Below are positions 53,492-61,941 of a DNA stretch of 64,000 nt, in pieces. Both the position numbers and the translations under genes were made by a program. This stretch comes from Paraburkholderia guartelaensis (GTDB lineage: Bacteria; Pseudomonadota; Gammaproteobacteria; Burkholderiales; Burkholderiaceae), in NCBI RefSeq assembly GCF_004353905.1, contig NZ_SMOD01000001.1, positions 62,001 through 126,000 of the forward strand. The letters are read 5' to 3'. The first letter of the stretch is position 1, and each line of letters starts with the position of its first letter. The notes under the pieces were generated by a model that was not told the origin of the DNA, made no database searches, and was given only the letters and a program-made list of their open reading frames with translations.

Positions 53492-53899
53492 TCAGACCCC
53501 GGTAACTACGGCCGGAGCACGGACGTTCGTGTGGCGCGGTGTGAGCAGGGCCAGCACGGCGGCGACGATGAAGAGGGCGGGCACATCGCCGAGCAGGTGG
53601 CCGAGATGGCCGGGCGACGCCAGCGACTGGGCCGTCATGATCGCGCCGTGCACAAGGCTCGACCACACCGTGAACCAGATCAGGCTCAAATGCTCGAGCG
53701 GACGGCGCGCGGCGCGCATGAGGAACACACCCAGCGTGGCGTAGATGCCGACGATCATCAGCGGGTAGTCAGAGTGGCCCGAGTGCCAGGTCCAGCCGGA
53801 CGGCCAGAGCACCATCAGCGGGTAGATCGTGAAGGTGGCGATCGCACCGACCGCGTAGAGGGCGATGGAGAGGCTTTTGAGCCGGGTCGAGTCGTCCAT
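53492..53899 (-). CDS. Small four-helix membrane protein (DUF6632-like)
   Basis: 135 residues from the ATG at 53899. Four membrane segments: IALYAVGAIATFTIYPLMVLW, YPLMIVGIYATLGVFLM, LSLIWFTVWSSLVHGAIMTAQ and VPALFIVAAVLALL. The blocks WPSGWTWH, IVGIYATLGVFL and GHLLGDVPALF agree with what I recall of the DUF6632 family; function unknown. A longer in-frame start exists at 53959 but adds a stretch with no membrane or signal character. Confidence 0.65.
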   Translation of the reverse strand: MDDSTRLKSLSIALYAVGAIATFTIYPLMVLWPSGWTWHSGHSDYPLMIVGIYATLGVFLMRAARRPLEHLSLIWFTVWSSLVHGAIMTAQSLASPGHLGHLLGDVPALFIVAAVLALLTPRHTNVRAPAVVTGV

Positions 53900-54090
53900 G
53901 GCGCATCCCGTTGTGTCCGTCTGACAGTATGGGGAATATGCGCGCACGTGGTGCCTCACGCAAGTCCCTCGCGATTAGCGCGCCAGTTCGTGCGTTTTCG
54001 CGGCGTGATCGGCGATGTTTGGCGAAACCCTGATCGCGCGCGGCCGCAGGGAACTGAAAGCCATCCGTCAAAATCTTCTTCACAATTAGT

Positions 54091-54109
54091 AATGTTATAA
54101 CGTAACATT
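54091..54109. promoter_or_regulatory. Zur-box-like palindrome
   Basis: AATGTTATAACGTAACATT is AATGTTA-N5-TAACATT, a perfect inverted repeat. It closely matches the zinc-uptake regulator sites of proteobacteria, which contain TGTTATA and TATAACA halves. It lies 98 bases upstream of the TonB receptor start in an otherwise AT-rich stretch. Confidence 0.7.
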
Positions 54110-54207
54110 CGCGTCGAGCTGCAGCCACAACCTCTGTGCGGCGTACGTCCACCTGGGCCCCGGACGTTCGCCGCCCATCAATCCGACGACGCAAACAAGA
54201 AAACATC

Positions 54208-56343
54208 GTGGCGACCATTCCTCTTACGTCCTTGTCCGCGCTGGTGGCGGGGCTGCGCTTCGCGCGCGTCCTGCCGCTCGCTCCCTTGCCGCTCGCGCTT
54301 TGCGGTGCGCTTGCTCATGCCCAATCACCGGCTACGAACGATGCCAATGCGGTGCCTGGCGACACACAGCCGGGCGGCGCAACGCTCACGCCGGTGTTCG
54401 TCACCGCGAACCCGCTCGGCAGCGCCGACCTCACTGCGCCATCCACCGCGCTCTACGGCGACGCGCTCGTCCTGCGCCGCGCGAACTCGCTCGGCGAAAC
54501 GCTCAACGGCCTGCCGGGTGTTTCGACGACGACCTACGGCCCCATGGTCGGGCGTCCGATCATTCGCGGTATGGACGGCGACCGCATCCGCCTGCTGCAG
54601 AACGGCGTGGCGGCGTTCGACGCCTCGTCGCTCTCGTACGACCACGCCGTGCCGCAGGACCCGCTCTCGATCGAACGCGTCGAGATCGTGCGCGGACCGG
54701 CCGCGCTGCTGTACGGCGGCAATGCGATTGGCGGTGTGGTGAACACGATCGACAACCGCATTCCGCGCGAGCCGATCTCGGGCGTAACCGGCGCCGTGGA
54801 TGCGAGCTACGGCGGCGCGAACGACGCGCGCGCCGGCGCGGCGCAGGTGGAAGGCGGCAACGGCGGCTTCGCCTTCCACGTGGACGCCTTCGCACGCGAC
54901 ACGAGCAACCAGCGCATTCCCGGCTACGCACACTCGGCGCAGCAACGGGCACTGGACGGTCCCGACGCCGAAGAGCCCTACGGCAGCATCCCGAACAGCG
55001 ACGGCCGCTGGCACGGCGGCGCGGTCGGCTCCTCGTACACCTGGGCCGACGGCTACGCGGGCATCTCGTACAACGGCTTCGACGCGAACTACGGCTCCGT
55101 GGCTGAAGACGATGTGCGCCTGCGCATGCATCAGGACCACGTGGCGCTCGCTTCGGAAGTGCGTAACCTGCCGGGGCCGATCAGCCAGCTCAAGTTCGAT
55201 TTCGGTTATACGGACTACGAACATCGCGAGATCGACAACGGCGAAACGAGCACGACGTTCCGCAATCACGGCTATGAAGCGCGGATCGAGGCGCGCCACG
55301 CGAAACTCGGGCCGCTGGAGGGCGCCTTCGGCGTGCAGGTGAGCCAGAACACCTTCTCGGCGCTAGGCGATGAGGCGCTCGTGCCGACCACGCAGACCAC
55401 CAACGTTGCGCTGTTCGGTCTGGAAGAGTGGAACGTGACGCCCGCGCTCAAGCTGAGTCTGGGCGGGCGCATCGAGCACGTGAAGCTCGATCCGGTGGCG
55501 GGCGAAGACGGCACGAAGTTCGCGGGCGTACAAGCACGCGACTTCAACGCGGGCAGCCTTTCTGCGGGCGCGCTCTACAAACTCACGCCGGTATGGTCGG
55601 TGGTGGGCAACGTGGCGTACACCGAGCGCGCGCCGACCTTCTACGAGCTGTACGCAAACGGCCCACACGACGCGACCGGTCAGTACTTGATAGGCAACCC
55701 GGACGCGCAGAAGGAAAAGGCCGTTTCCACGGATCTTTCGCTGCGCTATGAAAGCGGCCCGAACAAGGCGAGCGCGGGCGTGTTCTACAGCCGCTTTCGC
55801 AATTACCTCACGGAGTACAACACCGGGCGCCTCGTGGACGGCGAGGACACGCCGGTGCCCGCCGGCACCGCGGATGCGCTCAACGAAGCCGTTTATCGTG
55901 GCGTGCCCGCGGAATTCTATGGTGTGGAACTGGAAGGGCGCTGGCGCGTGCTGGAGCGCGGCGCGCATCGGCTCGATATTGGTCTCGCCGCCGACTACAC
56001 GCACGCGCGCAACGTGGACACGGGCGCGCCGCTGCCGCGCATTGCGCCGTTGCGCGCGACGCTGAACGCCGATTACGGCTACGGCCCGTTCGGCGCACAT
56101 GCCGAACTCGTGCACGCATGGGCGCAAAACCGCGTGCCGGAAGACGACTTGCCGACCGCAGGCTACACCACGCTCGCCCTGGCGCTCACCTACAAATTCC
56201 ATGTAGGCGCAACGAACTGGCTTGCGTACGTGCGCGGCGACAACCTCACGAATCAGGACGTGCGCTATGCAAGTTCCGTAGTGCGCGACATCGCGCCCGA
56301 GGGCGGGCGCAGTGTCATGGTCGGATTGCGCACTACGTTCTAG
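54208..56343 (+). CDS. TonB-dependent outer-membrane receptor (ZnuD-like)
   Basis: 711 residues from the GTG at 54208, giving a signal peptide that ends near ALAHA-QSP. The plug domain holds LGETLNGLPGVSTTTYGPMVGRPIIRGMDGDRIRLL in family order, then SYDHAVPQDPLSIERVEIVRGPAALLYGGNAIGG. A 22-strand barrel follows and ends with Phe (VGLRTTF), as outer-membrane proteins should. The plug DGDRIRLLQNG and SYDHAV blocks are those of the ZnuD zinc receptors. No His-rich loop stands out. With the Zur-box-like site upstream, uptake of zinc or a zinc complex is likely; heme or another ligand cannot be excluded. The ribosome site is weak and the start is uncertain. Confidence 0.88.
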   Translation: MATIPLTSLSALVAGLRFARVLPLAPLPLALCGALAHAQSPATNDANAVPGDTQPGGATLTPVFVTANPLGSADLTAPSTALYGDALVLRRANSLGETLNGLPGVSTTTYGPMVGRPIIRGMDGDRIRLLQNGVAAFDASSLSYDHAVPQDPLSIERVEIVRGPAALLYGGNAIGGVVNTIDNRIPREPISGVTGAVDASYGGANDARAGAAQVEGGNGGFAFHVDAFARDTSNQRIPGYAHSAQQRALDGPDAEEPYGSIPNSDGRWHGGAVGSSYTWADGYAGISYNGFDANYGSVAEDDVRLRMHQDHVALASEVRNLPGPISQLKFDFGYTDYEHREIDNGETSTTFRNHGYEARIEARHAKLGPLEGAFGVQVSQNTFSALGDEALVPTTQTTNVALFGLEEWNVTPALKLSLGGRIEHVKLDPVAGEDGTKFAGVQARDFNAGSLSAGALYKLTPVWSVVGNVAYTERAPTFYELYANGPHDATGQYLIGNPDAQKEKAVSTDLSLRYESGPNKASAGVFYSRFRNYLTEYNTGRLVDGEDTPVPAGTADALNEAVYRGVPAEFYGVELEGRWRVLERGAHRLDIGLAADYTHARNVDTGAPLPRIAPLRATLNADYGYGPFGAHAELVHAWAQNRVPEDDLPTAGYTTLALALTYKFHVGATNWLAYVRGDNLTNQDVRYASSVVRDIAPEGGRSVMVGLRTTF

Positions 56344-56368
56344 CGCGCGTTCTGGCGTGACCCGCCGC

Positions 56369-57538
56369 TTACACGGTCGCAGCCGCCGGGCGCGCCGCCG
56401 CGCTCGGCGGCTGTCCGGTCTGCTGCCGCGAGCGGCCCGAGCTTAGATAGTCGGCGATCGAATCCTGCGTGATCTCGCCCACGTAGGCGCCCTCGGCATC
56501 GAGCACCGGCATCCACGAGGCGCGGAACTGGTACATCTTCGAGAGCACGATGCGCAGGTTGTCGTCGACAGAAACCGTCGCGGGGAAGGGCGTGATGCGA
56601 TCGCCGCAGACGCCTTCGACCCCGCGCGCGGCGCGGCGCGCCACGAAGCCGAGCGCATGCTGCGCGTCGTCGAGCACGGTGAGGTAGCGCGAATCGCTTT
56701 CGTCCATCGCGGCGAACGCATGCGAGAGCGGCGTTTCGGCGCGCGCCGTTTCGGGCTGCGTGGCGGCGTCGCCAGCCTTCACGAGCAGCAGGCGCTTGAG
56801 CGTGCTGTCCTGGCCTACGAACTGCGCGACGAAGTCGTCATGCGGGCGCGCGAGCAGCGTATCGGGATGATCGTATTGCACGAGCTTGCCGCGCCGGAAG
56901 ACCGCGATGCGGTCGCCCAGCTTGATCGCCTCGTCGATATCGTGGCTCACCATGATGACGGTCTTCTTCAGTTGCCGCTGCATCTGGAAGAACTCGTTTT
57001 GTATAGCCTCGCGATTGATCGGATCGACCGCGCCGAACGGCTCGTCCATGAGCAGCACGGGCGGGTCGGCAGCGAGCGCGCGAATCACGCCGATACGCTG
57101 CTGCTGCCCGCCCGAAAGCTCGCGCGGATAACGCTTCAAATACAGCTTCGGGTCGAGCGCGACCATCGACATCAACTCTGCCGCGCGCTCGGCGCAGCGC
57201 TTCTTGTCCCAGCCGAGCAGGCGCGGCACGACCGTGATGTTTTCCTCGATCGTCATGTTCGGAAAGAGGCCGATCTGCTGGATCACATAGCCGATGCGGC
57301 GGCGCAGATCCACTTCGTTCAGGCCCGTGGTGTCCTCACCGTTGATGAGCACGCGGCCCGAGGTCGGCGCGATCAGCCGGTTGATCATCTTGAGCGTAGT
57401 GGTCTTGCCGCAGCCCGACGGGCCGAGGAACACGCAGATCTCGCCTTCGGCCACCGAAAGGCTCACCGAATCGACGGCGCGCACGGCCTGGCCGTCTTTC
57501 TGCGTGAAGGTCTTCGTCAGTTGGTCGAGTTCGATCAT
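56369..57538 (-). CDS. Osmoprotectant ABC importer ATPase with CBS domains (OpuCA/ProV type)
   Basis: 389 residues from the ATG at 57538 behind AAAGGAG; a longer upstream reading is the shadow of the permease gene. Walker A GPSGCGKTT, signature LSGGQQQRIGVIRAL, Walker B VLLMDEPFGAVDPINR. The C-terminal part holds a CBS pair (ALGFVARRAARG; ASWMPVLDAEGAYVGEITQDS) that senses ionic strength or nucleotides in the family. A Gln/Ala-rich tail ends the protein. Last gene of the four-gene importer operon; starts in the stop of the permease (ATGA). Confidence 0.92.
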   Translation of the reverse strand: MIELDQLTKTFTQKDGQAVRAVDSVSLSVAEGEICVFLGPSGCGKTTTLKMINRLIAPTSGRVLINGEDTTGLNEVDLRRRIGYVIQQIGLFPNMTIEENITVVPRLLGWDKKRCAERAAELMSMVALDPKLYLKRYPRELSGGQQQRIGVIRALAADPPVLLMDEPFGAVDPINREAIQNEFFQMQRQLKKTVIMVSHDIDEAIKLGDRIAVFRRGKLVQYDHPDTLLARPHDDFVAQFVGQDSTLKRLLLVKAGDAATQPETARAETPLSHAFAAMDESDSRYLTVLDDAQHALGFVARRAARGVEGVCGDRITPFPATVSVDDNLRIVLSKMYQFRASWMPVLDAEGAYVGEITQDSIADYLSSGRSRQQTGQPPSAAARPAAATV

Positions 57539-58188
57539 GTCTTCTGTACTCCTTTCGGTGTCAATGCGCGCTGCAGCATCTGCAACAACAGGTCGGCGAC
57601 GATCGCGAGCACGCTCACGAGCACGGCGCCCACGAGCAGCTTCATCATGCTGCTCTGGCCAATGGCGCGAATGATCAGCGTGCCGAGGCCGCCCGCGCCG
57701 ATCACGGCGGCAATGGTCATCACGCCGATGTTCATCACGACCGCCGTGCGCACGCCCGCAAGAATCACGGGCACGGCCAGCGGCAAATCGACTAGACGCA
57801 GCCGCTGCCACGACGTCATGCCGATGCCGGTGCCGGCTTCCTTGATGCCCGCATCCACGTTGCGCAGCGCGAGGTAGGTGTTGCGCATGATGGGCAATAG
57901 CGAGTAGAGAAACACCGCCGTAATGGCGGGCACCGCGCCAATGCCCTGTCCGAAGCGCGAGAACACCGGGATCATCAGTCCGAACAGCGCGATGGAGGGC
58001 AGCGTGAGGATGATGGTCGCCAGTCCCAGCAGCGGCGCCGCGAGCCAGTCGTGGCGGCTGATGAGCACGCCGAGCGGCACGCCCGCGATGATCGCGCAGC
58101 CCACGGCGATGCCCACGAGGTAGAGGTGCTGGAGTGTGAGCTGCAGTAGCTCCGGCCAGCTCGAAGCGAGATAGTCGAATACGTTCAT
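57535..58188 (-). CDS. Osmoprotectant ABC importer permease 2 (OpuCB/YehW type)
   Basis: 217 residues, five to six membrane segments, with the ATPase-docking loop VDAGIKEAGTGIGMTSWQRLRLVDLPLA. The start follows AAGGAGG. It is 15 bases from the binding protein gene. Together with the first permease it makes the channel for glycine betaine, choline or a related compatible solute. Confidence 0.92.
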   Translation of the reverse strand: MNVFDYLASSWPELLQLTLQHLYLVGIAVGCAIIAGVPLGVLISRHDWLAAPLLGLATIILTLPSIALFGLMIPVFSRFGQGIGAVPAITAVFLYSLLPIMRNTYLALRNVDAGIKEAGTGIGMTSWQRLRLVDLPLAVPVILAGVRTAVVMNIGVMTIAAVIGAGGLGTLIIRAIGQSSMMKLLVGAVLVSVLAIVADLLLQMLQRALTPKGVQKT

Positions 58189-58203
58189 ATGACGTGGCCT
58201 CCT

Positions 58204-59127
58204 TCAGGGGAGCGTATGCGTGCGCAGGAACTCCGCCGCGACTTGCTGGGCGGACTTGCCGTCGAGATCCACGGCCTTGTTCATGTCTTGCATCACGTCG
58301 TTGTTGAGGGCGGCGGAAAGCGCGTTGAGCTGCGCGGCCAGTTTGGGATTGCGCTCCAGCACTTCCTTGCGAACCACGGGCGTGGCGTTGTACGGCGGGA
58401 AGAAGTGCTTGTCGTCTTCGAGCGGCACGATGCCGAAGCCCTTCACGCGGCCATCGGTGGTGTAGACGAGGCCGATCTTCAACTGGTTGTTATGCAGCGC
58501 CGTGTAGACGAGGCCAGGGTCCATCTGCTTCATCTGCGAGCGGCGGAAGCTCATGTCGTAGGTGGCGAGCAGGGGCTTGAGACCATCCGGACGATTCGCG
58601 AACTCGGCGTCCATGCCGAACACGTAGCGCTTCGCATCGGGGTCCGTCTTCAACCGTTGCGCAAGCTGCGAGACCGTGGTGATGCCCGTTTCCTCGGCGA
58701 ATTTGCTTGGCAGACCTAATGCATACGTGTCGTTGAGCGGCGAGGCGTTGAGCCAGACGAGACCGCGCGGCGCATCGAGCGCCTTCACGCGCTCGTACAT
58801 CGCTTCGGGAGAAAGCTTTTCCGTCAGCTTGTCGTAAACGAGCGCCGCCGTGCCCGTGTAGTCCCAGACGAGGTCGAACTGGCCGTTCTCCAGCGCGCTG
58901 CGCATGAGCGTGCTGCCAAGGCCGGAGCGCACCTCCACGGTATAGCCGCGCGAACGCAGGTATTGCGCGGTGACTTCGGCGAGCACGTATTGCTCGGTGA
59001 AGTTCTTCGCTCCCAGTACGAGCTTGGGCTGCGCGAACGCGGGCGTGGCGGCGGCAACGAGCGCTGTTCCGATCACACAGGCCTGAACGAAGCGGCGCAG
59101 GGATTTGAAGGGAGACGCGAACATCAT
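58204..59127 (-). CDS. Osmoprotectant ABC importer substrate-binding protein (OpuCC/OsmF type)
   Basis: 307 residues from the ATG at 59127, which follows GGAGGGCTCGC; the stop of the upstream permease overlaps it. Sec signal peptide ending at AFA-QPK. The mature part has the family start LVLGAKNFTEQYVLAEV, the block GLGSTLMRSALENGQFDLVWDYTGTAA and DGLKPLLATYDMSFRRSQM. It should bind glycine betaine, choline or a related quaternary amine in the periplasm through an aromatic cage. Confidence 0.93.
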   Translation of the reverse strand: MMFASPFKSLRRFVQACVIGTALVAAATPAFAQPKLVLGAKNFTEQYVLAEVTAQYLRSRGYTVEVRSGLGSTLMRSALENGQFDLVWDYTGTAALVYDKLTEKLSPEAMYERVKALDAPRGLVWLNASPLNDTYALGLPSKFAEETGITTVSQLAQRLKTDPDAKRYVFGMDAEFANRPDGLKPLLATYDMSFRRSQMKQMDPGLVYTALHNNQLKIGLVYTTDGRVKGFGIVPLEDDKHFFPPYNATPVVRKEVLERNPKLAAQLNALSAALNNDVMQDMNKAVDLDGKSAQQVAAEFLRTHTLP

Positions 59128-59840
59128 GCGAGCCCTCCGTGACGCGAGAGCCACTGATGGCTGCCGGCGGCGACCACGCCATCCAGCACGAGCGCGAGCG
59201 CGGCCGTGAACGCGGCGCCAAGCAGCAGCAAGGGCTGATCGTTCAGATAGATGCCGGGGAAAATGAGCGAACCGAGGCTGTCCGCACCGATCAGATAGGC
59301 GAGCGGCGCCGTGCCCACGTTGATGGCGAGCGCGGTGCGCACGCCGCCCACGATGATGGGCAGCGCACCCGGCAATTCCACGCGCGTGAGCGATTGCCAG
59401 CCCGTCATGCCGATGCCGCGCGCGGCTTCGCGCAATGCGGCCGGCACGTTCTTCACGCCCTCATATGTATTGCGCGTGATGGGCAGCAGCGACGCGAGAA
59501 AGAGCGCGACGATCGCGGGAACGTCGCCGATGCCGAACACGCCGAGCGCAATGGCGAGCACCGCGAGCGAGGGAATCGTGTTGCCCACGTTGAAGATCTG
59601 CATGAAGCGTTCGGCCTGGCGCGAGAAGCGCGGCCGGCTCAGCAGCACGCCGGCGGGCACGCCGACCACGATGGCGAGCGCCATCGAATAGCCGACGAGC
59701 AGCAGGTGCCGCCCGGTGTAGTAGGCGAGGTCGCCTGCGTGGCTGTGCCACGTATCGGCGCCGATGGCGCGTGAGAGTGCCCACGCAATGACGGCAAGGG
59801 CGATCAGGCTGCCCGCGAGCAGGGCAGAGCGTCGAGTCAT
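59124..59840 (-). CDS. Osmoprotectant ABC importer permease 1 (YehY type)
   Basis: 238 residues, six membrane segments, with the docking loop VPAALREAARGIGMTGWQSLTRVELPGA. The start follows AAGGAGG, the best ribosome site in this operon. It is the first gene, with overlaps or gaps of no more than 15 bases through the unit. Two permeases that flank the binding protein gene are usual for OpuC/Yeh-type systems. The promoter lies in the 858-base gap to the M23 peptidase gene. Confidence 0.92.
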   Translation of the reverse strand: MTRRSALLAGSLIALAVIAWALSRAIGADTWHSHAGDLAYYTGRHLLLVGYSMALAIVVGVPAGVLLSRPRFSRQAERFMQIFNVGNTIPSLAVLAIALGVFGIGDVPAIVALFLASLLPITRNTYEGVKNVPAALREAARGIGMTGWQSLTRVELPGALPIIVGGVRTALAINVGTAPLAYLIGADSLGSLIFPGIYLNDQPLLLLGAAFTAALALVLDGVVAAGSHQWLSRHGGLA

Positions 59841-60697
59841 GAAGGTACGCCTCCTTGTTTTTGTGCCGCGCGGCGCAACGCTGCGCAGCGGGGACGCCCA
59901 TGAGGATGCTCAAGGCGCCGCGAAGGAAGTTCGTGATCCCGGCATGGCCGCGATTGGAACCGACTAAAACAACGGACAGAAAGCGGACAAAGGAACGGAC
60001 GAAAGCCAGTCCGCACGCGCACGATGGCTACGTGGCCGCAGTGGTATGAACGCGCTTCTCGCGTTCTTCTGGTTGTCATGTTCAGCTCAACGGCACCGAG
60101 CAGATCGACGCGCGCTGGAGCAGGAAACCGCCTGATGGCGGCCTGGATGCGGCGGCTTTGGGCCGCTACGCGAGGGCCGGAGGCCCGCTTGAATGGCGCT
60201 TGCGACACAGTGGACCTTTAGTGTGGACCCTGTATCTCAATGCGCACGAGAACGACTTCGTTGTGATCGAAACGAGATGAGTATAGATCATTCGATTAGG
60301 TGCGTCTACCTTGGGGAACGATCGCGCGTTGATGGATAAGACGCCTGGTTGCATTCGGTATGTCATTTCGGGAAATTAATCAGTTATCCGGATGAAAATA
60401 TTTCGGTAGCATTTCCCGTTTTTAAAAGTGACAGAAAGTGACGTACAGGTACGCATTTTCTGCATCGTGACGCTTAGCAAGCGGTGTTCCCGGGATTCGA
60501 CGATAGCGCTGCGGCAGAATGTTCCGATCTTTGACGAATCTTAAGATTCGTTTAAGAAGCGCCATTTATTTTGAACCGCTTCGCATCATCGATGCTCGCC
60601 GATTCAACGAAGCGGCCATCGATCTCACTTCCGAATTCACCTCGAGAAGCGCGGCGCGCGTTCGCGTTTCTCTGCTCTGCAATCCGTCATTCGATTC
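59841..60697. other. Long intergenic region with a perfect palindrome and AT-rich part
   Basis: 857 bases. It should carry the promoters of the osmoprotectant operon and the M23 peptidase gene. At 60534-60551 ACGAATCTTAAGATTCGT is a perfect 18-base palindrome. GTGAC is repeated at 60428, 60438 and 60467, and GTGGACC is repeated near 60210-60230. From about 60045 to 60280 the plus strand contains a short Met-led, lipoprotein-like start and, in another frame, a 60-residue protein-like tail ending YLNAHENDFVVIETR and a stop, perhaps a frameshifted relic. No intact gene, tRNA or terminator was found. Confidence 0.4.
60534..60551. promoter_or_regulatory. Perfect 18-base palindrome upstream of the M23 peptidase gene
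   Basis: ACGAATCTTAAGATTCGT, fully self-complementary with no loop, 147 bases before the ATG at 60698 and next to an AT-rich stretch. Likely a dimeric regulator site. Confidence 0.5.
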
Positions 60698-61771
60698 ATG
60701 GCATTTCGTGCAATAGCGGCCTCCCCCGGCCTCGCGGGGAAACTCATCGTTGTGTCCGCAATCGGTTTGACGAGCGCCGCGTGGCTCGCACATCGGCACG
60801 CGAACATTGCCACCGACGATCCGCTTGCCGACGCGGCGACGGCGACGTCCGCAGCGCCGGCGCAAGATGCGGCATCGCGGGTGGCGGCAAGCGCTGCGCC
60901 TGCGAGCGAAAGCGAGCCCGCGTTTCGTGTGGAGACCGCTGTGGTCGAACACAGCTTCTCCGAAGCCGCCCAGCGTCTCGGCGTGGATGCAGCGACGACG
61001 GCCAGGCTTGCGCGCGCCTTCTCGGGCCGCCTCGATTTCCGGCGCGATCTGCAGCGTGGCAGCGAAATCCGCTTCGTGTTTCGCAACGACACAAACGATG
61101 CGAACGGTGTGAACGAAGCAAAAGATTCAAGCAACGTAAGCAGTGCGAACGCCGGCGCGTCACAAAACACATCGTCCTCCGGCGACACGCCTGTCGCGAT
61201 CCGCATCTCGAACGGCAACGTCTCGCACGATCTCTTTCTCTACCGGAATCTTGCGGGCAAGGCGTTCTATTATTCCGCCGACGGTCATGCTGCCGCGCCG
61301 TCGTTCCTGCGCTATCCCGTGAAGTTCACGCGCGTGTCTTCGCATTTCTCGATGCGACGGCTCGATCCGGTCACGCATCGCGTGCAGCCGCACGAAGGTG
61401 TCGATCTCGCGGCGCCCGTTGGCACCCCCGTTCACGCGACCGCGCGCGGCACCGTGAGATTCGCCGGTTGGCAGACGGGCTACGGCAAGGTCGTGAAGCT
61501 CGAGAATTTCGGCCCTTACTCCACGACCTTCGCCCATCTTTCGCGCTTTGCGAAGCACTTGAAGGTCGGGCAGACGGTGAGCAAAGGGCAGGTGATCGGA
61601 TACGTGGGCGCGACGGGTTGGGCGACGGGCCCGCATCTGCACTATGAGGTGCACGTGGATCAGGTCGCGCAGGATCCGCTGACCGTCGACCTGCCGCATC
61701 GCGATCCCTTGCAGGGCGAGGACAAGCAGCGCTTCGCGCAGCAGGTCGCGCTCATCGACCCGCTGCTTTAG
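60698..61771 (+). CDS. M23-family peptidoglycan endopeptidase
   Basis: 357 residues. An N-terminal signal anchor (LIVVSAIGLTSAAWLAH), a Ala-rich linker, an OapA/LysM-like N-terminal domain (about 80-200) with a Ser/Asn-rich insert, then the M23 zinc domain: His and Asp in VQPHEGVDLAAPVG and His-x-His in GPHLHYEVHV. MepM-type enzymes cut D-Ala-mDAP cross-links in the periplasm. It is followed by the ethanolamine permease gene after 170 bases and is probably separate from it. Confidence 0.92.
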   Translation: MAFRAIAASPGLAGKLIVVSAIGLTSAAWLAHRHANIATDDPLADAATATSAAPAQDAASRVAASAAPASESEPAFRVETAVVEHSFSEAAQRLGVDAATTARLARAFSGRLDFRRDLQRGSEIRFVFRNDTNDANGVNEAKDSSNVSSANAGASQNTSSSGDTPVAIRISNGNVSHDLFLYRNLAGKAFYYSADGHAAAPSFLRYPVKFTRVSSHFSMRRLDPVTHRVQPHEGVDLAAPVGTPVHATARGTVRFAGWQTGYGKVVKLENFGPYSTTFAHLSRFAKHLKVGQTVSKGQVIGYVGATGWATGPHLHYEVHVDQVAQDPLTVDLPHRDPLQGEDKQRFAQQVALIDPLL

Positions 61772-61941
61772 GCGCGACGTGCGAAAGGCTGCCGCAAGGA
61801 AGCGGGCAAAACGGCCTGTGCTGCGCCGCAGCCACGAATTGCCGATTTTCGATAACACGTCGATTAATGACTCAATAGCATGGTTCCACTCAACCGTGGC
61901 GGCCAGGGCCGGCCGCCCGGGCCACCCAGAGGGAGAAAACC

